The notes under the pieces: model-generated
Seen by the model: the letters and a program-made list of their open reading frames with translations, nothing else
What the model was told of the DNA's origin: nothing
The model's database searches: none
DNA from: an uncultured Lachnospiraceae bacterium
GTDB taxonomy: Bacteria > Bacillota > Clostridia > Lachnospirales > Lachnospiraceae
Direction: 5' to 3'
Length of the DNA: 64,000 nt
Assembly (NCBI GenBank): GCA_944384155.1
Contig: CALWSG010000018.1
Span: 48,410 to 112,409 of the forward strand
Made by a program: the position numbers and the translations under genes
Shown: one piece after another, positions 18,767 to 27,442 of the stretch
Position numbering within the stretch: position 1 is the stretch's first letter
Layout: each line of letters starts with the position of its first letter

Positions 18767-19774
18767 TTAATCCCCACTGCTAATATTTTCTTTTATTTTC
18801 TCATTAATTTTCTGTTCTTTAAATGTAATACACTGAATAATTGAATTTGATATCTCCTTGTATGTAGAGTTTCCGTGCGATTTAACCACAAGTCCTTTGC
18901 AGCCTAATAGCGGTGCTCCTCCATACTGGTCTGCCGTAAATGTCTTTAAGGTTTTTTTCAGTGCAGGCTTAATAAGCAATGCACCTATCTTACTTCTCAC
19001 AGAAGTCATAAGACCTTCCTTAACCTTCTTTATAAGCGTCATTCCAAGTCCCTCATAGAGCTTTAAAATAACATTTCCCACAAATGCATCACAGACAATA
19101 ACATCTGCGTTTCCTGACGGTATATCTCTTGCTTCTATGCTTCCGATAAAATTAATGTCCGTGCACTGCTTTAACATTGGCATTGTTTCCTTTACCAATG
19201 CATTTCCCTTTTCCTCTTCTGCACCTATATTTACTATGGCAACTTTAGGATTTTTTATTCCCACTACATTCTCCATATAAATAGAACCCATTTTTGCCCA
19301 CTGAACAAGATGTGTAGGTCTTGCGTCAACATTTGCACCTGCATCAAGAAGGAGAGTTACTCCTGCTGCCGTAGGTATAACAGGTGCCATAGGCGGTCTT
19401 TCTATTCCCTTTATTCTTCCAACTATAATCTGACCTCCCACCAGCAATGCTCCTGAGTTTCCCGCAGACACAAGTGCATCTGCCTCACCTGATTTTACCA
19501 TGTTCATTGCCTTTACCATTGAGGAGTCTTTTTTCTGTCTTATTGCCTCCACCGGCGGTTCTCCCGTTTCTATTACCTCCGATGCATGTACAACTTCTAT
19601 CTGTTCTTTATTATATTCATATTTTGTCAGTTCTTTTTCTATGACATCTTTTATGCCCACAAGCTTAACTACTACATTGCTGTTTTTATTAACGGCATCA
19701 GCAGCACCCTTTACCATTTCTACCGGTGCATTGTCACCGCCCATTGCATCAAGCGCAACTATAACCTTTTCCAT
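18767..19774 (-). CDS. plsX: phosphate acyltransferase PlsX
   Basis: Makes acyl-phosphate from acyl-ACP for phospholipid synthesis. The N-terminal [12 protein letters not shown] is the family hallmark, followed by GNSGALL and the PVIPTAAG segment. Length 335 is normal. ATG follows AGGAGG. It leads the acpP-rnc-smc-ftsY run and has its own promoter about 30 bases upstream of the start. I looked for a FapR box (TTAGTACC-type) in the promoter and did not find one. Confidence 0.97.
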   Translation of the reverse strand: MEKVIVALDAMGGDNAPVEMVKGAADAVNKNSNVVVKLVGIKDVIEKELTKYEYNKEQIEVVHASEVIETGEPPVEAIRQKKDSSMVKAMNMVKSGEADALVSAGNSGALLVGGQIIVGRIKGIERPPMAPVIPTAAGVTLLLDAGANVDARPTHLVQWAKMGSIYMENVVGIKNPKVAIVNIGAEEEKGNALVKETMPMLKQCTDINFIGSIEARDIPSGNADVIVCDAFVGNVILKLYEGLGMTLIKKVKEGLMTSVRSKIGALLIKPALKKTLKTFTADQYGGAPLLGCKGLVVKSHGNSTYKEISNSIIQCITFKEQKINEKIKENISSGD

Positions 19775-19806
19775 TATATCTTCCTCCTAATAGCTTACCT
19801 TACCAT

Positions 19807-19835
19807 ACTATACTAAACTATCAGCCAAAAATCAA
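19807..19835 (-). promoter_or_regulatory. sigma-A-type promoter of plsX
   Basis: On the minus strand a TTGATT -35 box, 17-base spacer and TATAGT -10 box lie upstream of plsX. A 15-base AT palindrome (AATAATTAAATTATT on plus, 19834-19848) abuts the -35 box and could be an operator, but at this base composition it may be chance. Confidence 0.65.
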
Positions 19836-19883
19836 TAATTAAATTATTTTTGAGCTTCCATAAATTGCATTATTTTCGTTTTG

Positions 19884-20642
19884 TCATTTTTCAAAAACCA
19901 CAAAGGAGCCGCTGTCAAGACTTATGCTGTGTGCCTTAACCCTAAACACCTTTTCCAATATTTTTTCCTCAAGACACTCAGTAACACCTCCCTGAAATAT
20001 TACCTCCCCATTCTCCATAACTCCTATAGAGTCCGCTATTTTCAATGCCTGTGACAAATCATGATATACGGCAAGCACAGTCCTTCCCATGGATTTTAAC
20101 AGCTTTAGCATATCCATAAGCTCAAGCTGATATGTAATATCAAGATATGCCGCAGGCTCGTCTAATACAATATATTCACTGCTTTGTGCAAGTGTCATTG
20201 CAAGGTAAACTCTCTGTCTTTGTCCTCCTGAGAGTTCAGACACATTTCTATGTCTAAGACCTTCTGTGTTTGTAAGCTTAAGTGCCTTATCTACTATTTC
20301 CCTGTCCTTTTCCCCAAGTCTCCTGCCATAACTTAAATGAGGGTACCTTCCGTGAGCTGCAAGCCCCTCAACAGATATACTTGGTATACTTCTTATCTGA
20401 GGCATAATAGCTATTTTCTTTGCCCTGTCCTTTGGTGAATATAATGTTATATCTTTACTGTCAATCATAATCTTTCCTTCCCTTATATTTATCTGCCTGT
20501 TTAAGCATTTAATAAGGGTGGATTTTCCACAGCCGTTTTTCCCCACAAGAACAGTAATCTCTCCGTTTTTTACTGTAAAAGTAGTATTTTTAATAATATT
20601 TTCTTTATCATATCCCGCGTATACACCTTTAAACTCAAGCAT
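19884..20642 (-). CDS. ABC transporter ATPase, iron/cobalamin/heme type
   Basis: The energising subunit of a type II (BtuCD/FecCDE-like) importer. Walker A GKNGCGKST near residue 33, signature LSGGQRQRVYLA near 138 and Walker B YIVLDEPAAYLD. Length 252 is normal for FecE/FhuC/BtuD proteins. ATG follows AGGAGG, 9 bases after the permease stop. It ends the six-gene run starting at the sulfite-reductase-like gene. The substrate cannot be told from the ATPase. Confidence 0.92.
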   Translation of the reverse strand: MLEFKGVYAGYDKENIIKNTTFTVKNGEITVLVGKNGCGKSTLIKCLNRQINIREGKIMIDSKDITLYSPKDRAKKIAIMPQIRSIPSISVEGLAAHGRYPHLSYGRRLGEKDREIVDKALKLTNTEGLRHRNVSELSGGQRQRVYLAMTLAQSSEYIVLDEPAAYLDITYQLELMDMLKLLKSMGRTVLAVYHDLSQALKIADSIGVMENGEVIFQGGVTECLEEKILEKVFRVKAHSISLDSGSFVVFEK

Positions 20643-20651
20643 ATCTGCCTC

Positions 20652-21638
20652 CTAATGTCTTCTTCCCTTTAACAGTAACACCATAAAAAATGGTCCTCCT
20701 AAAAATGCCGTTATAATACCTACCGGAAGCTCGTAAGGTGAAAACATAACACGTCCCATAATATCAGACACCACCATAAGTATTGCTCCAAACATTCCGC
20801 TGGCAGGTATTAGTATCCTTGCATCATTTCCCACAAGCTTTCTGCACACATGGGGAACAATAAGCCCTACAAAGCCTATAAGTCCTGCAAAGCTCACAAC
20901 GCAGCCCGCCAGTATGCTTGCAAGCACTACAAATAACATTCTTACGAGATTAACTCTCATTCCAAGAGAGGCTGCAACATCATCGCCAAGTGACAAAACA
21001 TTCAGACCTCTTCCAAGCATTATGCTTAATATAAATGATATAATTATACATAATCCGGGAAGATATAAATCTCTCATTAAAACTCCCGACAGTCCTCCTA
21101 TTGTAAAGGAATTATAGCTTGTCACTACATCGGGAAACAAAAGCGTAAGTGTGTTTATTCCTGCCCCCACAAAGCCTGACACTGCAATTCCGGCAAGCAC
21201 TATTGTCATTTTTGATGCCCTTGTATAATGTGCAAGTGCAAGAATCAAAAATGTAGTAAGCAGTGCTCCCAAAAATGCTGCCGCAGGTATAAGGGCAAAG
21301 CTTTCCGGAAACAAAGCAAGTATAATAAGAACTGCAAAGCCTGCTCCTGAGTTTACTCCTATAATATTAGGACTTGCCAGAGGATTATCCATTATTGTCT
21401 GAAGTATAACTCCTGCCACTGACAAGCCTGCTCCTGCAAGAACTCCTGCTGCAACTCTTGGGAGCCTTATGCTTTTTACTATTGCCTTTGCTGCTTCACT
21501 TGCTTCTCCTCCTGTTAATACATTCCATATCTCCTCCATGGAAAGAGATGTGCTTCCAAGCATAAGGCCCAGAAGCACTGCAATTATCACACCTGCAAAT
21601 AATATTATATTTACTGTTATACTATTGAATTTTTTCAT
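20652..21638 (-). CDS. FecCD-family ABC transporter permease
   Basis: Membrane subunit of a siderophore, heme or cobalamin importer. 328 residues with about ten hydrophobic segments. The family motifs RLPRVAAGVLAGAGLS near residue 47, NPLASPNIIGVNSGAG, and FVGLIVPHVCRKLVG near 265 (ATPase-coupling loop) are all visible. A homodimeric permease is expected because only one permease gene is present. It lies between the binding-protein and ATPase genes. Confidence 0.94.
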   Translation of the reverse strand: MKKFNSITVNIILFAGVIIAVLLGLMLGSTSLSMEEIWNVLTGGEASEAAKAIVKSIRLPRVAAGVLAGAGLSVAGVILQTIMDNPLASPNIIGVNSGAGFAVLIILALFPESFALIPAAAFLGALLTTFLILALAHYTRASKMTIVLAGIAVSGFVGAGINTLTLLFPDVVTSYNSFTIGGLSGVLMRDLYLPGLCIIISFILSIMLGRGLNVLSLGDDVAASLGMRVNLVRMLFVVLASILAGCVVSFAGLIGFVGLIVPHVCRKLVGNDARILIPASGMFGAILMVVSDIMGRVMFSPYELPVGIITAFLGGPFFMVLLLKGRRH

Positions 21639-21659
21639 TGTTTTTTCCTTATAAACTTT

Positions 21660-22658
21660 TTAGAACAAATCAGGATACAATATTTTGGCAAGCTCTCTGT
21701 ATGCCTCTGCCCACCTTGCATTTGGCTTATAGTGGAAAAGCTCTTTTGATAGTACATAATAGTTATTATTTTTAATTGCATCTATAGTCTGCCATGCATC
21801 ACTTGACTCTATTAAATCTTCCATATACTTAACTGCTGCATCTGTATCATTTCCCATAGTTGTCACAAATACATACTTGGGATTTTCAGCAACTATAGCC
21901 TCGGTGCTAAACTCCTCCAGAAGAATATTGCCATGGTCTGCAATATTGTCACATCCAAGCTCCTTAAGCATAACGCCTACAAAATTATCATCAACCTTTG
22001 CCTTTGCACCTGTTGAGTATGCACGTATTAATAACACTTCAGGCTGTACATTATCCGATTCCTGAATTTTTTTCTTTATATCATTAATTTCCGCTTCTAA
22101 ACCGGTGCCATAAGTCTCATATGCTTCCCTGTCTCCTGTTATGTCAGTAAATATCTTTAGCAGATTTAAGTAATCCTCAAAGGAATCCTCTGTCATGGCT
22201 GCAACCGGTATATTATTTTCCCTTAACAAATCCACCAGCTCAAGCTGTCCTGACAAATCCGTGGTAAGTATTACAAAATCAGGCTGTGATGCTATAAGTG
22301 CCTCTGAATCAATAGTCTTTCCCGCACTGTCACCTACTATTGTAACATCATCTTCCTTTACAAAGCCTCTGTCCACCGAGCCCTGTATTGTAATGCTGAC
22401 CTTTCCTCCTGCAAGCTGCCACAAATCCGCATAAGAAGCATATAAAACAGCTACTTTGCCGGGATTTTTTTGTACCTCCACCTTTGCTCCCGTACTGTCT
22501 GTAAATATATATTTATCCCCTGTATTTTCCTCTGACTGTTCCTTTTTATTTGAGGCTCCTTCCTTATCATCTGATGCTTTGCATGAAGCCATTGCAAATA
22601 TACCCGCTATTGCAAGTATAATAATGGCAGTCTTATATATTTTACTTTTCATATTCAT
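21660..22658 (-). CDS. ABC transporter substrate-binding lipoprotein
   Basis: 332 residues with a lipoprotein signal: basic start, hydrophobic stretch and lipobox AMASC with Cys26 to be lipidated. An acidic Ser/Glu linker follows, then a FepB/BtuF/TroA-type (periplasmic-binding protein class III) fold with KVAVLYASYADLWQLAG and PDFVILTT. It captures the ligand for the FecCD-type importer encoded by the next two genes. It is 41 bases after the second ChrA-like gene. Ligand not determinable; co-transcription with a siroheme protein makes iron, heme or a tetrapyrrole worth testing. Confidence 0.9.
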   Translation of the reverse strand: MNMKSKIYKTAIIILAIAGIFAMASCKASDDKEGASNKKEQSEENTGDKYIFTDSTGAKVEVQKNPGKVAVLYASYADLWQLAGGKVSITIQGSVDRGFVKEDDVTIVGDSAGKTIDSEALIASQPDFVILTTDLSGQLELVDLLRENNIPVAAMTEDSFEDYLNLLKIFTDITGDREAYETYGTGLEAEINDIKKKIQESDNVQPEVLLIRAYSTGAKAKVDDNFVGVMLKELGCDNIADHGNILLEEFSTEAIVAENPKYVFVTTMGNDTDAAVKYMEDLIESSDAWQTIDAIKNNNYYVLSKELFHYKPNARWAEAYRELAKILYPDLF

Positions 22659-22699
22659 TTAACCTTTCGTTTTACATTTCATAAGTAAGCAATAAAGCT

Positions 22700-23263
22700 T
22701 TATATAATAAGATATATTACAGTACCTATAATTCCTGTTCCGAATATTACCAATATGGGGTTTACCTTAAATTTTCTGAGAACAATAAAGCCCGCAACAA
22801 AAAGCACAGCTTCTACCCATCTTAAATTTTGGGCTGATACACTGCTTTTGTCTCCGTTAAATAATGCGAGAATAAGTATTGACATTCCTGCTGATGCTAT
22901 AAGTGCAACAACTGCCGGCCTTAGGGCTGACAAAACAGTCTGTACCCCCGTCATTGTTCTGTATTTATAATAAACATAAGCTAAAATAAGACATATTATA
23001 AACGAAGGTAAAATGCACCCAAGTGTACATATAGCAGCACCTGCCGGTCCCGCTATTCTTGTACCTACAAATGTTGCAGAATTAATGGCTATAGAGCCGG
23101 GTGTCATCTCTGCTATTGTTATAAGATCAGTAAACTCTTCAAGTGTCATAAGACCTCTCATATCTACTATCTGTGACTGTATAAGAGGTATTGCAGCATA
23201 TCCTCCGCCGACACTGAATAATCCTACCTGAAAAAAACTGATAAAAAGCTGAAGAAGTATCAT
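22700..23263 (-). CDS. ChrA-family transporter, half-size (second subunit)
   Basis: 187 residues, about five or six membrane segments, with the CHR motif FFQVGLFSVGGGYAAIPL at the N-terminus and TPGSIAINSATFVG. Half-size ChrA proteins work in pairs in inverted topology; the partner is directly upstream and its stop overlaps this start at 23263. ChrA proteins are named for chromate efflux, but many paralogues have unknown anion substrates. Next to a sulfite-reductase-like gene, an oxyanion of sulfur is a reasonable alternative (inference). Confidence 0.9.
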   Translation of the reverse strand: MILLQLFISFFQVGLFSVGGGYAAIPLIQSQIVDMRGLMTLEEFTDLITIAEMTPGSIAINSATFVGTRIAGPAGAAICTLGCILPSFIICLILAYVYYKYRTMTGVQTVLSALRPAVVALIASAGMSILILALFNGDKSSVSAQNLRWVEAVLFVAGFIVLRKFKVNPILVIFGTGIIGTVIYLII

Positions 23264-23850
23264 TATCCTTTTGTCTCCTTCCTGCCCTTTATGTTTAAAA
23301 GAAAATCTGCCACTCCTATTATAATACAGGCAAATATAATAATCATAGCACTTACTCCTAAAAAGAATGTGGCAATAAAGGCAATTATCATAACTGCCAT
23401 ATATAATATTCTTTTAGTTGCCACTACATTTTCCGTAAGCTTCCACACCACATCAAAAATAACTGCCGCTACACCTGCTCTCATCACCTGAAGTGCAACA
23501 GATATATACTTATTTTCCCTAAACCAGTCATAAAACACTGCTATAATAGATATTATTATGACAGGCGGAAGGGTGGTGCCCAGCACGGCAACCAACGCCC
23601 CTACAAGTCCATGCATACGATAACCTAATATAATTGATGCATTAATAGGTATCGGTCCCGGTGATGACTGGGCAATGGCAGTAATATCAAGCATTTCCTC
23701 CTCATCTATCCACTTAAGCTTTTCTACAAACTTTTCCTTCATAAGAGATACTATGACAAAGCCTCCTCCAAATGTACTTGCACTTAATATAAATGTTGAT
23801 GCAAAAAGCTGCCACAGCATCTTTCCCTTTGATTTACCGTTTGTCTTCAT
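23263..23850 (-). CDS. ChrA-family transporter, half-size (first subunit)
   Basis: About 195 residues and about five or six membrane segments. The CHR motif is STFGGGFVIVSLMKEKFV, followed by AQSSPGPIPINASIILGYR. The start at an ATG at 23850 is preferred because it gives the usual N-terminus (MKTNGKSKGKMLWQLF); the AGGAGG lies 14 bases upstream, rather far, and an upstream ATG at 23889 would overlap the previous gene. It pairs with the next gene to make a two-subunit transporter and is tightly packed between the Fe-S protein gene and its partner. Confidence 0.88.
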   Translation of the reverse strand: MKTNGKSKGKMLWQLFASTFILSASTFGGGFVIVSLMKEKFVEKLKWIDEEEMLDITAIAQSSPGPIPINASIILGYRMHGLVGALVAVLGTTLPPVIIISIIAVFYDWFRENKYISVALQVMRAGVAAVIFDVVWKLTENVVATKRILYMAVMIIAFIATFFLGVSAMIIIFACIIIGVADFLLNIKGRKETKG

Positions 23851-23851
23851 C

Positions 23852-25219
23852 TTAACAGGTTGCTCCTCCTGACATATGCTTCTCGGCATTAATAATATCG
23901 TCTTTTCTCTTTAAAATATCATCACTTAACAATTCCCTTTGAACATTTTCAAATCCTATACGCTCTACTGTATCGGCAAGCCTTTCACCTGTTATTCCCT
24001 GCTCCCTGAAGAAAAGAATGGTTTTTTCTATAACACTCATAACCTCTTCCTCTGATGTAAATATCTTTTCTATATCTCTGCCGTGAGCCACCTTTTTTCC
24101 CCAGCGGCCTCCAATAGTAATCTTATATCCCGTAATCTTTTCACTTACAGCTCCAAACGGACATTTTCCCACACATCTTCCGCAATGATTACAGCTTTCC
24201 TCCGGTATTGTTATTTTGCCGTCTTCTACCTTTGCAATTTTTATTGGGCAAGTGTTTTCTATAACACATTTTTTACAGCCGTGACAACGCTCCATGTCTA
24301 TCTCAGGCACTCTTTGCCCAATAATTCCAAGGTCATTTAAATCCGGCTTCACACAGTTATTTGGACAGCCTCCCACTGCTATTTTAAATTTGTGGGGAAG
24401 CTTAACCCCGTTATATCCCTTATAAAATGCTTTGTGTATCTTATCTGACAATGAAAATGTATCGTAAAGACCATACTGGCATGTAGTTCCTTTGCATGAC
24501 ACTACAGGACGTACCTTTGAGCCTGTACCTCCCGTCTCGAGTCCCGCCTTTCCTATATACTCCCTGAAAGGCTCTATATTCTCATAAGAAATACCTGTAA
24601 CCTCCATTGTCAGTCTTGTTGTCATGGCAATATGACCATCTCCAAACTTTTCTGCCGCCTCTGCTATACAAATCTGCTCCGCCGCAGTAATCTTTCCATT
24701 TCTTGTTATAACCCTGCCGTTAAACTTATTCGTTCCCTTATTATGTAAAAATCCCAATGCCTTCACTCTTGTAATATCAGCAGGAGAAATTGTAACATCT
24801 GCTTTTTCCTTTTGAAGCTTTCCCTTTTCTATAAGAAAATCATCCAAAATCTTTGCTGTCTTTTCTATTGTGGTAATACATTTGGTTTCTTCATTTTTCT
24901 TATATTTGGGTTTTAATATGTCACAGTCAGTTCCTCCAAGCTCTCTCTTAAACTTTTCAAAAAATTCACCGCAAAGCTCTCTAAAGCCTTCTGTCTCATG
25001 ATCCTTTGTCTCAACAAACATTTTTCCAAGCACAGCAACTGCACCTATAAGGGCACCGCAGGTGCTTCCTGCTCCTATGCCTCCTCCAAAGCCACTCATA
25101 AGTTTTATATCATCTTCCGTAATTCCAAGGTTATATTCTGCATTTGCTAATTTCAAAATAGTTTCCGCACAATTATGATTTTCTTTTAAATAAACATCAA
25201 AAATTTCTTCTTTTTTCAT
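23852..25219 (-). CDS. fused C_GCAxxG_C_C redox domain and siroheme sulfite/nitrite reductase-like Fe-S protein
   Basis: 455 residues in two parts. Residues 1 to about 130 form a C_GCAxxG_C_C-type redox domain (Cys17, Cys54 in STCGALIG, Cys83, Cys99). Residues about 145-455 resemble a small siroheme sulfite/nitrite reductase: the siroheme-4Fe-4S ligands would be Cys242, Cys247, Cys285 and Cys289 (CKGTTC ... CPNNC), followed by two ferredoxin clusters (Cys312/315/318/324 and Cys343/346/349/353). The first ligand pair is spaced Cx4C, against Cx5C in classical sulfite and nitrite reductases. Probably a cytoplasmic electron-accepting reductase of a sulfur or nitrogen oxyanion; the true substrate is unknown. 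It heads a six-gene run with ChrA and ABC transport genes. Confidence 0.85.
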   Translation of the reverse strand: MKKEEIFDVYLKENHNCAETILKLANAEYNLGITEDDIKLMSGFGGGIGAGSTCGALIGAVAVLGKMFVETKDHETEGFRELCGEFFEKFKRELGGTDCDILKPKYKKNEETKCITTIEKTAKILDDFLIEKGKLQKEKADVTISPADITRVKALGFLHNKGTNKFNGRVITRNGKITAAEQICIAEAAEKFGDGHIAMTTRLTMEVTGISYENIEPFREYIGKAGLETGGTGSKVRPVVSCKGTTCQYGLYDTFSLSDKIHKAFYKGYNGVKLPHKFKIAVGGCPNNCVKPDLNDLGIIGQRVPEIDMERCHGCKKCVIENTCPIKIAKVEDGKITIPEESCNHCGRCVGKCPFGAVSEKITGYKITIGGRWGKKVAHGRDIEKIFTSEEEVMSVIEKTILFFREQGITGERLADTVERIGFENVQRELLSDDILKRKDDIINAEKHMSGGATC

Positions 25220-25269
25220 ATTTCCCTATCCTTTCGTATACTGATAAATATTTTTCGTACAATTATTTC

Positions 25270-25290
25270 AATTAATCTAATTGATTAATT
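25270..25290. promoter_or_regulatory. palindromic operator candidate before the Fe-S/ChrA/ABC operon
   Basis: AATTAATC and GATTAATT are perfect 8-base arms around 5 bases, lying just downstream of the -10 box, where a bound repressor would block transcription. No regulator gene is adjacent. The AT-rich composition lowers certainty. Confidence 0.55.
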
Positions 25291-25296
25291 ATTTTC

Positions 25297-25325
25297 AATA
25301 TACTCCAAAAAAAACAAATTATCAA
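25297..25325 (-). promoter_or_regulatory. sigma-A-type promoter of the Fe-S/ChrA/ABC operon
   Basis: Minus-strand TTGATA, 17-base spacer and TATATT. The expected transcript starts inside or just before the palindrome at 25270-25290 and leads to the ATG at 25219. Confidence 0.7.
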
Positions 25326-25344
25326 CATTTTTTGTATTAAACAT

Positions 25345-25379
25345 AAAAATCCCGCCCGGTAAAACCGGACGGGATTTTT
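25345..25379 (-). terminator. intrinsic terminator after rpmF
   Basis: A long symmetrical hairpin (AAAAATCCCG ... CGGGATTTTT, inner CCGGT / ACCGG, 3-base loop, one C-A mismatch) begins 9 bases after the rpmF stop. It carries T runs on both strands, so it could work in either direction. Confidence 0.92.
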
Positions 25380-25388
25380 ATTACTTAA

Positions 25389-25568
25389 TTAGTCCTGAGC
25401 TATAATCTCTTTCTTATTGTAGCTTCCGCAAGACTTGCATACTCTGTGAGGCATCATTAAAGCACCGCACTTGCTGCACTTTACAAGATTTGTAGCTGAC
25501 ATTTTCCAGTTAGCTCTTCTCTTATCTCTTCTTGCCTTTGAAGTTTTATTCTTTGGACAAATAGACAT
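25389..25568 (-). CDS. rpmF: 50S ribosomal protein L32
   Basis: A 59-residue basic ribosomal protein of the large subunit. It begins MSICPKNKTSKARRDKRRA and has a zinc ribbon, CSKC at residues 31-34 and CKSC at 44-47, so it is the zinc-binding form rather than the zinc-independent paralogue. ATG follows a strong AAGGAGGTG that overlaps the stop region of the upstream yceD gene 3 bases away. A strong terminator follows. The yceD-rpmF pair is widely conserved. Confidence 0.97.
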   Translation of the reverse strand: MSICPKNKTSKARRDKRRANWKMSATNLVKCSKCGALMMPHRVCKSCGSYNKKEIIAQD

Positions 25569-25571
25569 GGT

Positions 25572-26099
25572 TTACACCTCCTTAAAGCTATTAAAGACCT
25601 CCAATGCCTTAGCCATTCTCGGGTCAGGTTCTGTGGTATCACAACCACAATCTTCATGGTTGAGATTCGTGCCACATCTATTACAAATTCCCTTACAGCT
25701 TTCACTGCAAAGAACCTTCATAGGTAAATTCACCAGAATCTCACCGTAAGCGAACTTCTCTGCATCAAACTCAGCTCCGCTGATATATGTCATCTCGTCT
25801 AATGCATCTCTTCGTGTGACATCCGTATCGCCTAAGTTTATCTCTTTAGAAGTACTGATTCTAATGTTTTCTCTCACATCCTCAAGACATCTGTCGCATG
25901 GAATAGTCAACGTAACATCTATATCTGCTTCAAGCATTACACGCCTGTTTCCAAGCCCTGTAAATGTAAATGCCATAGGCTTTTTTTCAGCAACAGGATA
26001 ACTCCCTGTCTTTGATGTAAACACTTCCATCTCCAAAGGTATCTCTACAGACTTAACCTTATCCTCACGGGATAAAAGCTCTGATAAATCAACTAACAT
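25572..26099 (-). CDS. yceD: DUF177/YceD family protein
   Basis: 175 residues. Members affect 23S rRNA accumulation or ribosome large-subunit synthesis. The characteristic cysteine cluster is C-terminal: CDRC near 80, then ESCKGICNRCGTNLN and CGC near 140-155. The ATG at 26099 is chosen since it has AGAGGT 8 bases upstream and gives the normal N-terminus MLVDLSELL; the frame stays open to 26153. It is co-transcribed with rpmF behind a consensus promoter. Confidence 0.9.
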   Translation of the reverse strand: MLVDLSELLSREDKVKSVEIPLEMEVFTSKTGSYPVAEKKPMAFTFTGLGNRRVMLEADIDVTLTIPCDRCLEDVRENIRISTSKEINLGDTDVTRRDALDEMTYISGAEFDAEKFAYGEILVNLPMKVLCSESCKGICNRCGTNLNHEDCGCDTTEPDPRMAKALEVFNSFKEV

Positions 26100-26159
26100 A
26101 AAGTACCTCTTTCTAAATGTAAATTGCTTTATAAAAACAATTTTCTCACACAATCAATG

Positions 26160-26188
26160 ATTATACATAAAACAAAAGAATTTGTCAA
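26160..26188 (-). promoter_or_regulatory. consensus sigma-A promoter of yceD-rpmF
   Basis: A perfect minus-strand TTGACA, 17-base spacer and TATAAT, about 60 bases before the yceD start. It also lies immediately downstream of the ackA stop on the same strand. This is the strongest promoter match in the window, as expected for a ribosomal protein gene. Confidence 0.92.
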
Positions 26189-26195
26189 CATTTTT

Positions 26196-27392
26196 TTATG
26201 CTTCTACAAGTGCCTTTGTTTCCCTTGCAATCTTTAATTCTTCATCTGTAGGAATAACCATTACCTTTACCTTTGAATCAGGTGTTGATATATATCTCTC
26301 CGGTCCTCTTACATTATTTGCTTCCTCATCAAGTGTAATTCCCATATATCCTAAATAAGAAAGTACATTCTTTCTTACGTCGTGGTCATTTTCACCTACA
26401 CCTGCAGTAAATGCAATAGCATCAACGCCGTTCATGGCTGCTATATAGCTTCCGATGTACTTAGCTACTCTATAGCAGAATACGTCAAGTGCCATCTGTG
26501 CTCTCTTGTTTCCTTCCTCTGCTGCCGCCCACAAATCTCTAAAGTCGCTTGATACTCCGCTTAGTCCCAGCATACCTGACTTTTTGTTTAAAATGTTTAA
26601 CATCTCATTAATGTCTTTTCCCTCTTTATTTGCAATAAACTGTACTACTGCCGGATCAATATCACCGCTTCTTGTTCCCATTGCAAGTCCCTCAAGAGGA
26701 GTAAGTCCCATGCTTGTATCAACACACTTTCCGTTTACAACTGCTGATATTGAAGAACCGTTTCCAAGATGGCACACTATAACCTTTGAATTATCAGGAT
26801 CAAGTCCTGCAAACTCAACTGCCCTCTTTGAAACAAAGGCATGGCTTGTACCGTGGAATCCGTACTTTCTTATATCATACTTTTCATAGTACTCATATGG
26901 AATAGCATACATATATGCTTTTTCCGGCATTGTCTGATGAAATGCAGTATCAAATACAGCCACCTGAGGCTTTCCAGGTATTGCCTTCTCACATGCCTCA
27001 ATGCCTATAAGATTTGCAGGATTGTGAAGAGGTCCTAAATCAAAACACTCCCTTACTACTTTCTTTACATCTTCGTTTACAATAATTGAGGCACTGTACT
27101 TTTGTCCTGCATGAAGAACTCTGTGTCCTACTGCACCAATGTCATCAATATGGTCAATTACGCCGTGCTCCTTGTCAATTAGTGCCTCAAGCACAAGCTC
27201 TACTGCCGTGCTGTGGTCAGGCATAGGCTTCTCCACAACATACTTATCCTTTCCCTCCGGCTTATGTGTAAGAACTGAGCCTTCTGCACCTATTCTCTCA
27301 CAGATACCCTTTGCCAGTACCTCCTCGTTTACCATGTCAAATAACTGGTACTTAAGTGATGAGCTTCCGCAGTTTAAAACTAAAATCTTCAT
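26196..27392 (-). CDS. ackA: acetate kinase
   Basis: Interconverts acetyl-phosphate plus ADP with acetate plus ATP, the substrate-level phosphorylation step of acetate fermentation. Motifs: N-terminal [26 protein letters not shown], catalytic region [19 protein letters not shown] and a Gly-rich nucleotide motif FTAGVGEND. Length 398 is standard. It follows pta by 50 bases, so the pair is co-transcribed from the pta promoter. No terminator is obvious between ackA and the yceD promoter. Confidence 0.98.
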   Translation of the reverse strand: MKILVLNCGSSSLKYQLFDMVNEEVLAKGICERIGAEGSVLTHKPEGKDKYVVEKPMPDHSTAVELVLEALIDKEHGVIDHIDDIGAVGHRVLHAGQKYSASIIVNEDVKKVVRECFDLGPLHNPANLIGIEACEKAIPGKPQVAVFDTAFHQTMPEKAYMYAIPYEYYEKYDIRKYGFHGTSHAFVSKRAVEFAGLDPDNSKVIVCHLGNGSSISAVVNGKCVDTSMGLTPLEGLAMGTRSGDIDPAVVQFIANKEGKDINEMLNILNKKSGMLGLSGVSSDFRDLWAAAEEGNKRAQMALDVFCYRVAKYIGSYIAAMNGVDAIAFTAGVGENDHDVRKNVLSYLGYMGITLDEEANNVRGPERYISTPDSKVKVMVIPTDEELKIARETKALVEA

Positions 27393-27442
27393 AACCTTTA
27401 ATCTCCTTTATTTAAAATATTTACTAAAATATGGTTTTTATT

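Noticed and set aside
19775..19883. FapR operator before plsX
   Set aside because: No TTAGTACC-type inverted repeat is present; only an AT palindrome near the -35 box.
19884..25219. Horizontal transfer island
   Set aside because: No tRNA, integrase, direct repeats or clear base-composition change flank the operon, so transfer cannot be supported from this window.
25481..25705. Minus-strand 74-codon frame overlapping yceD and rpmF
   Set aside because: It overlaps two well-recognised genes (DUF177 and L32) in another frame and has no conserved domain.
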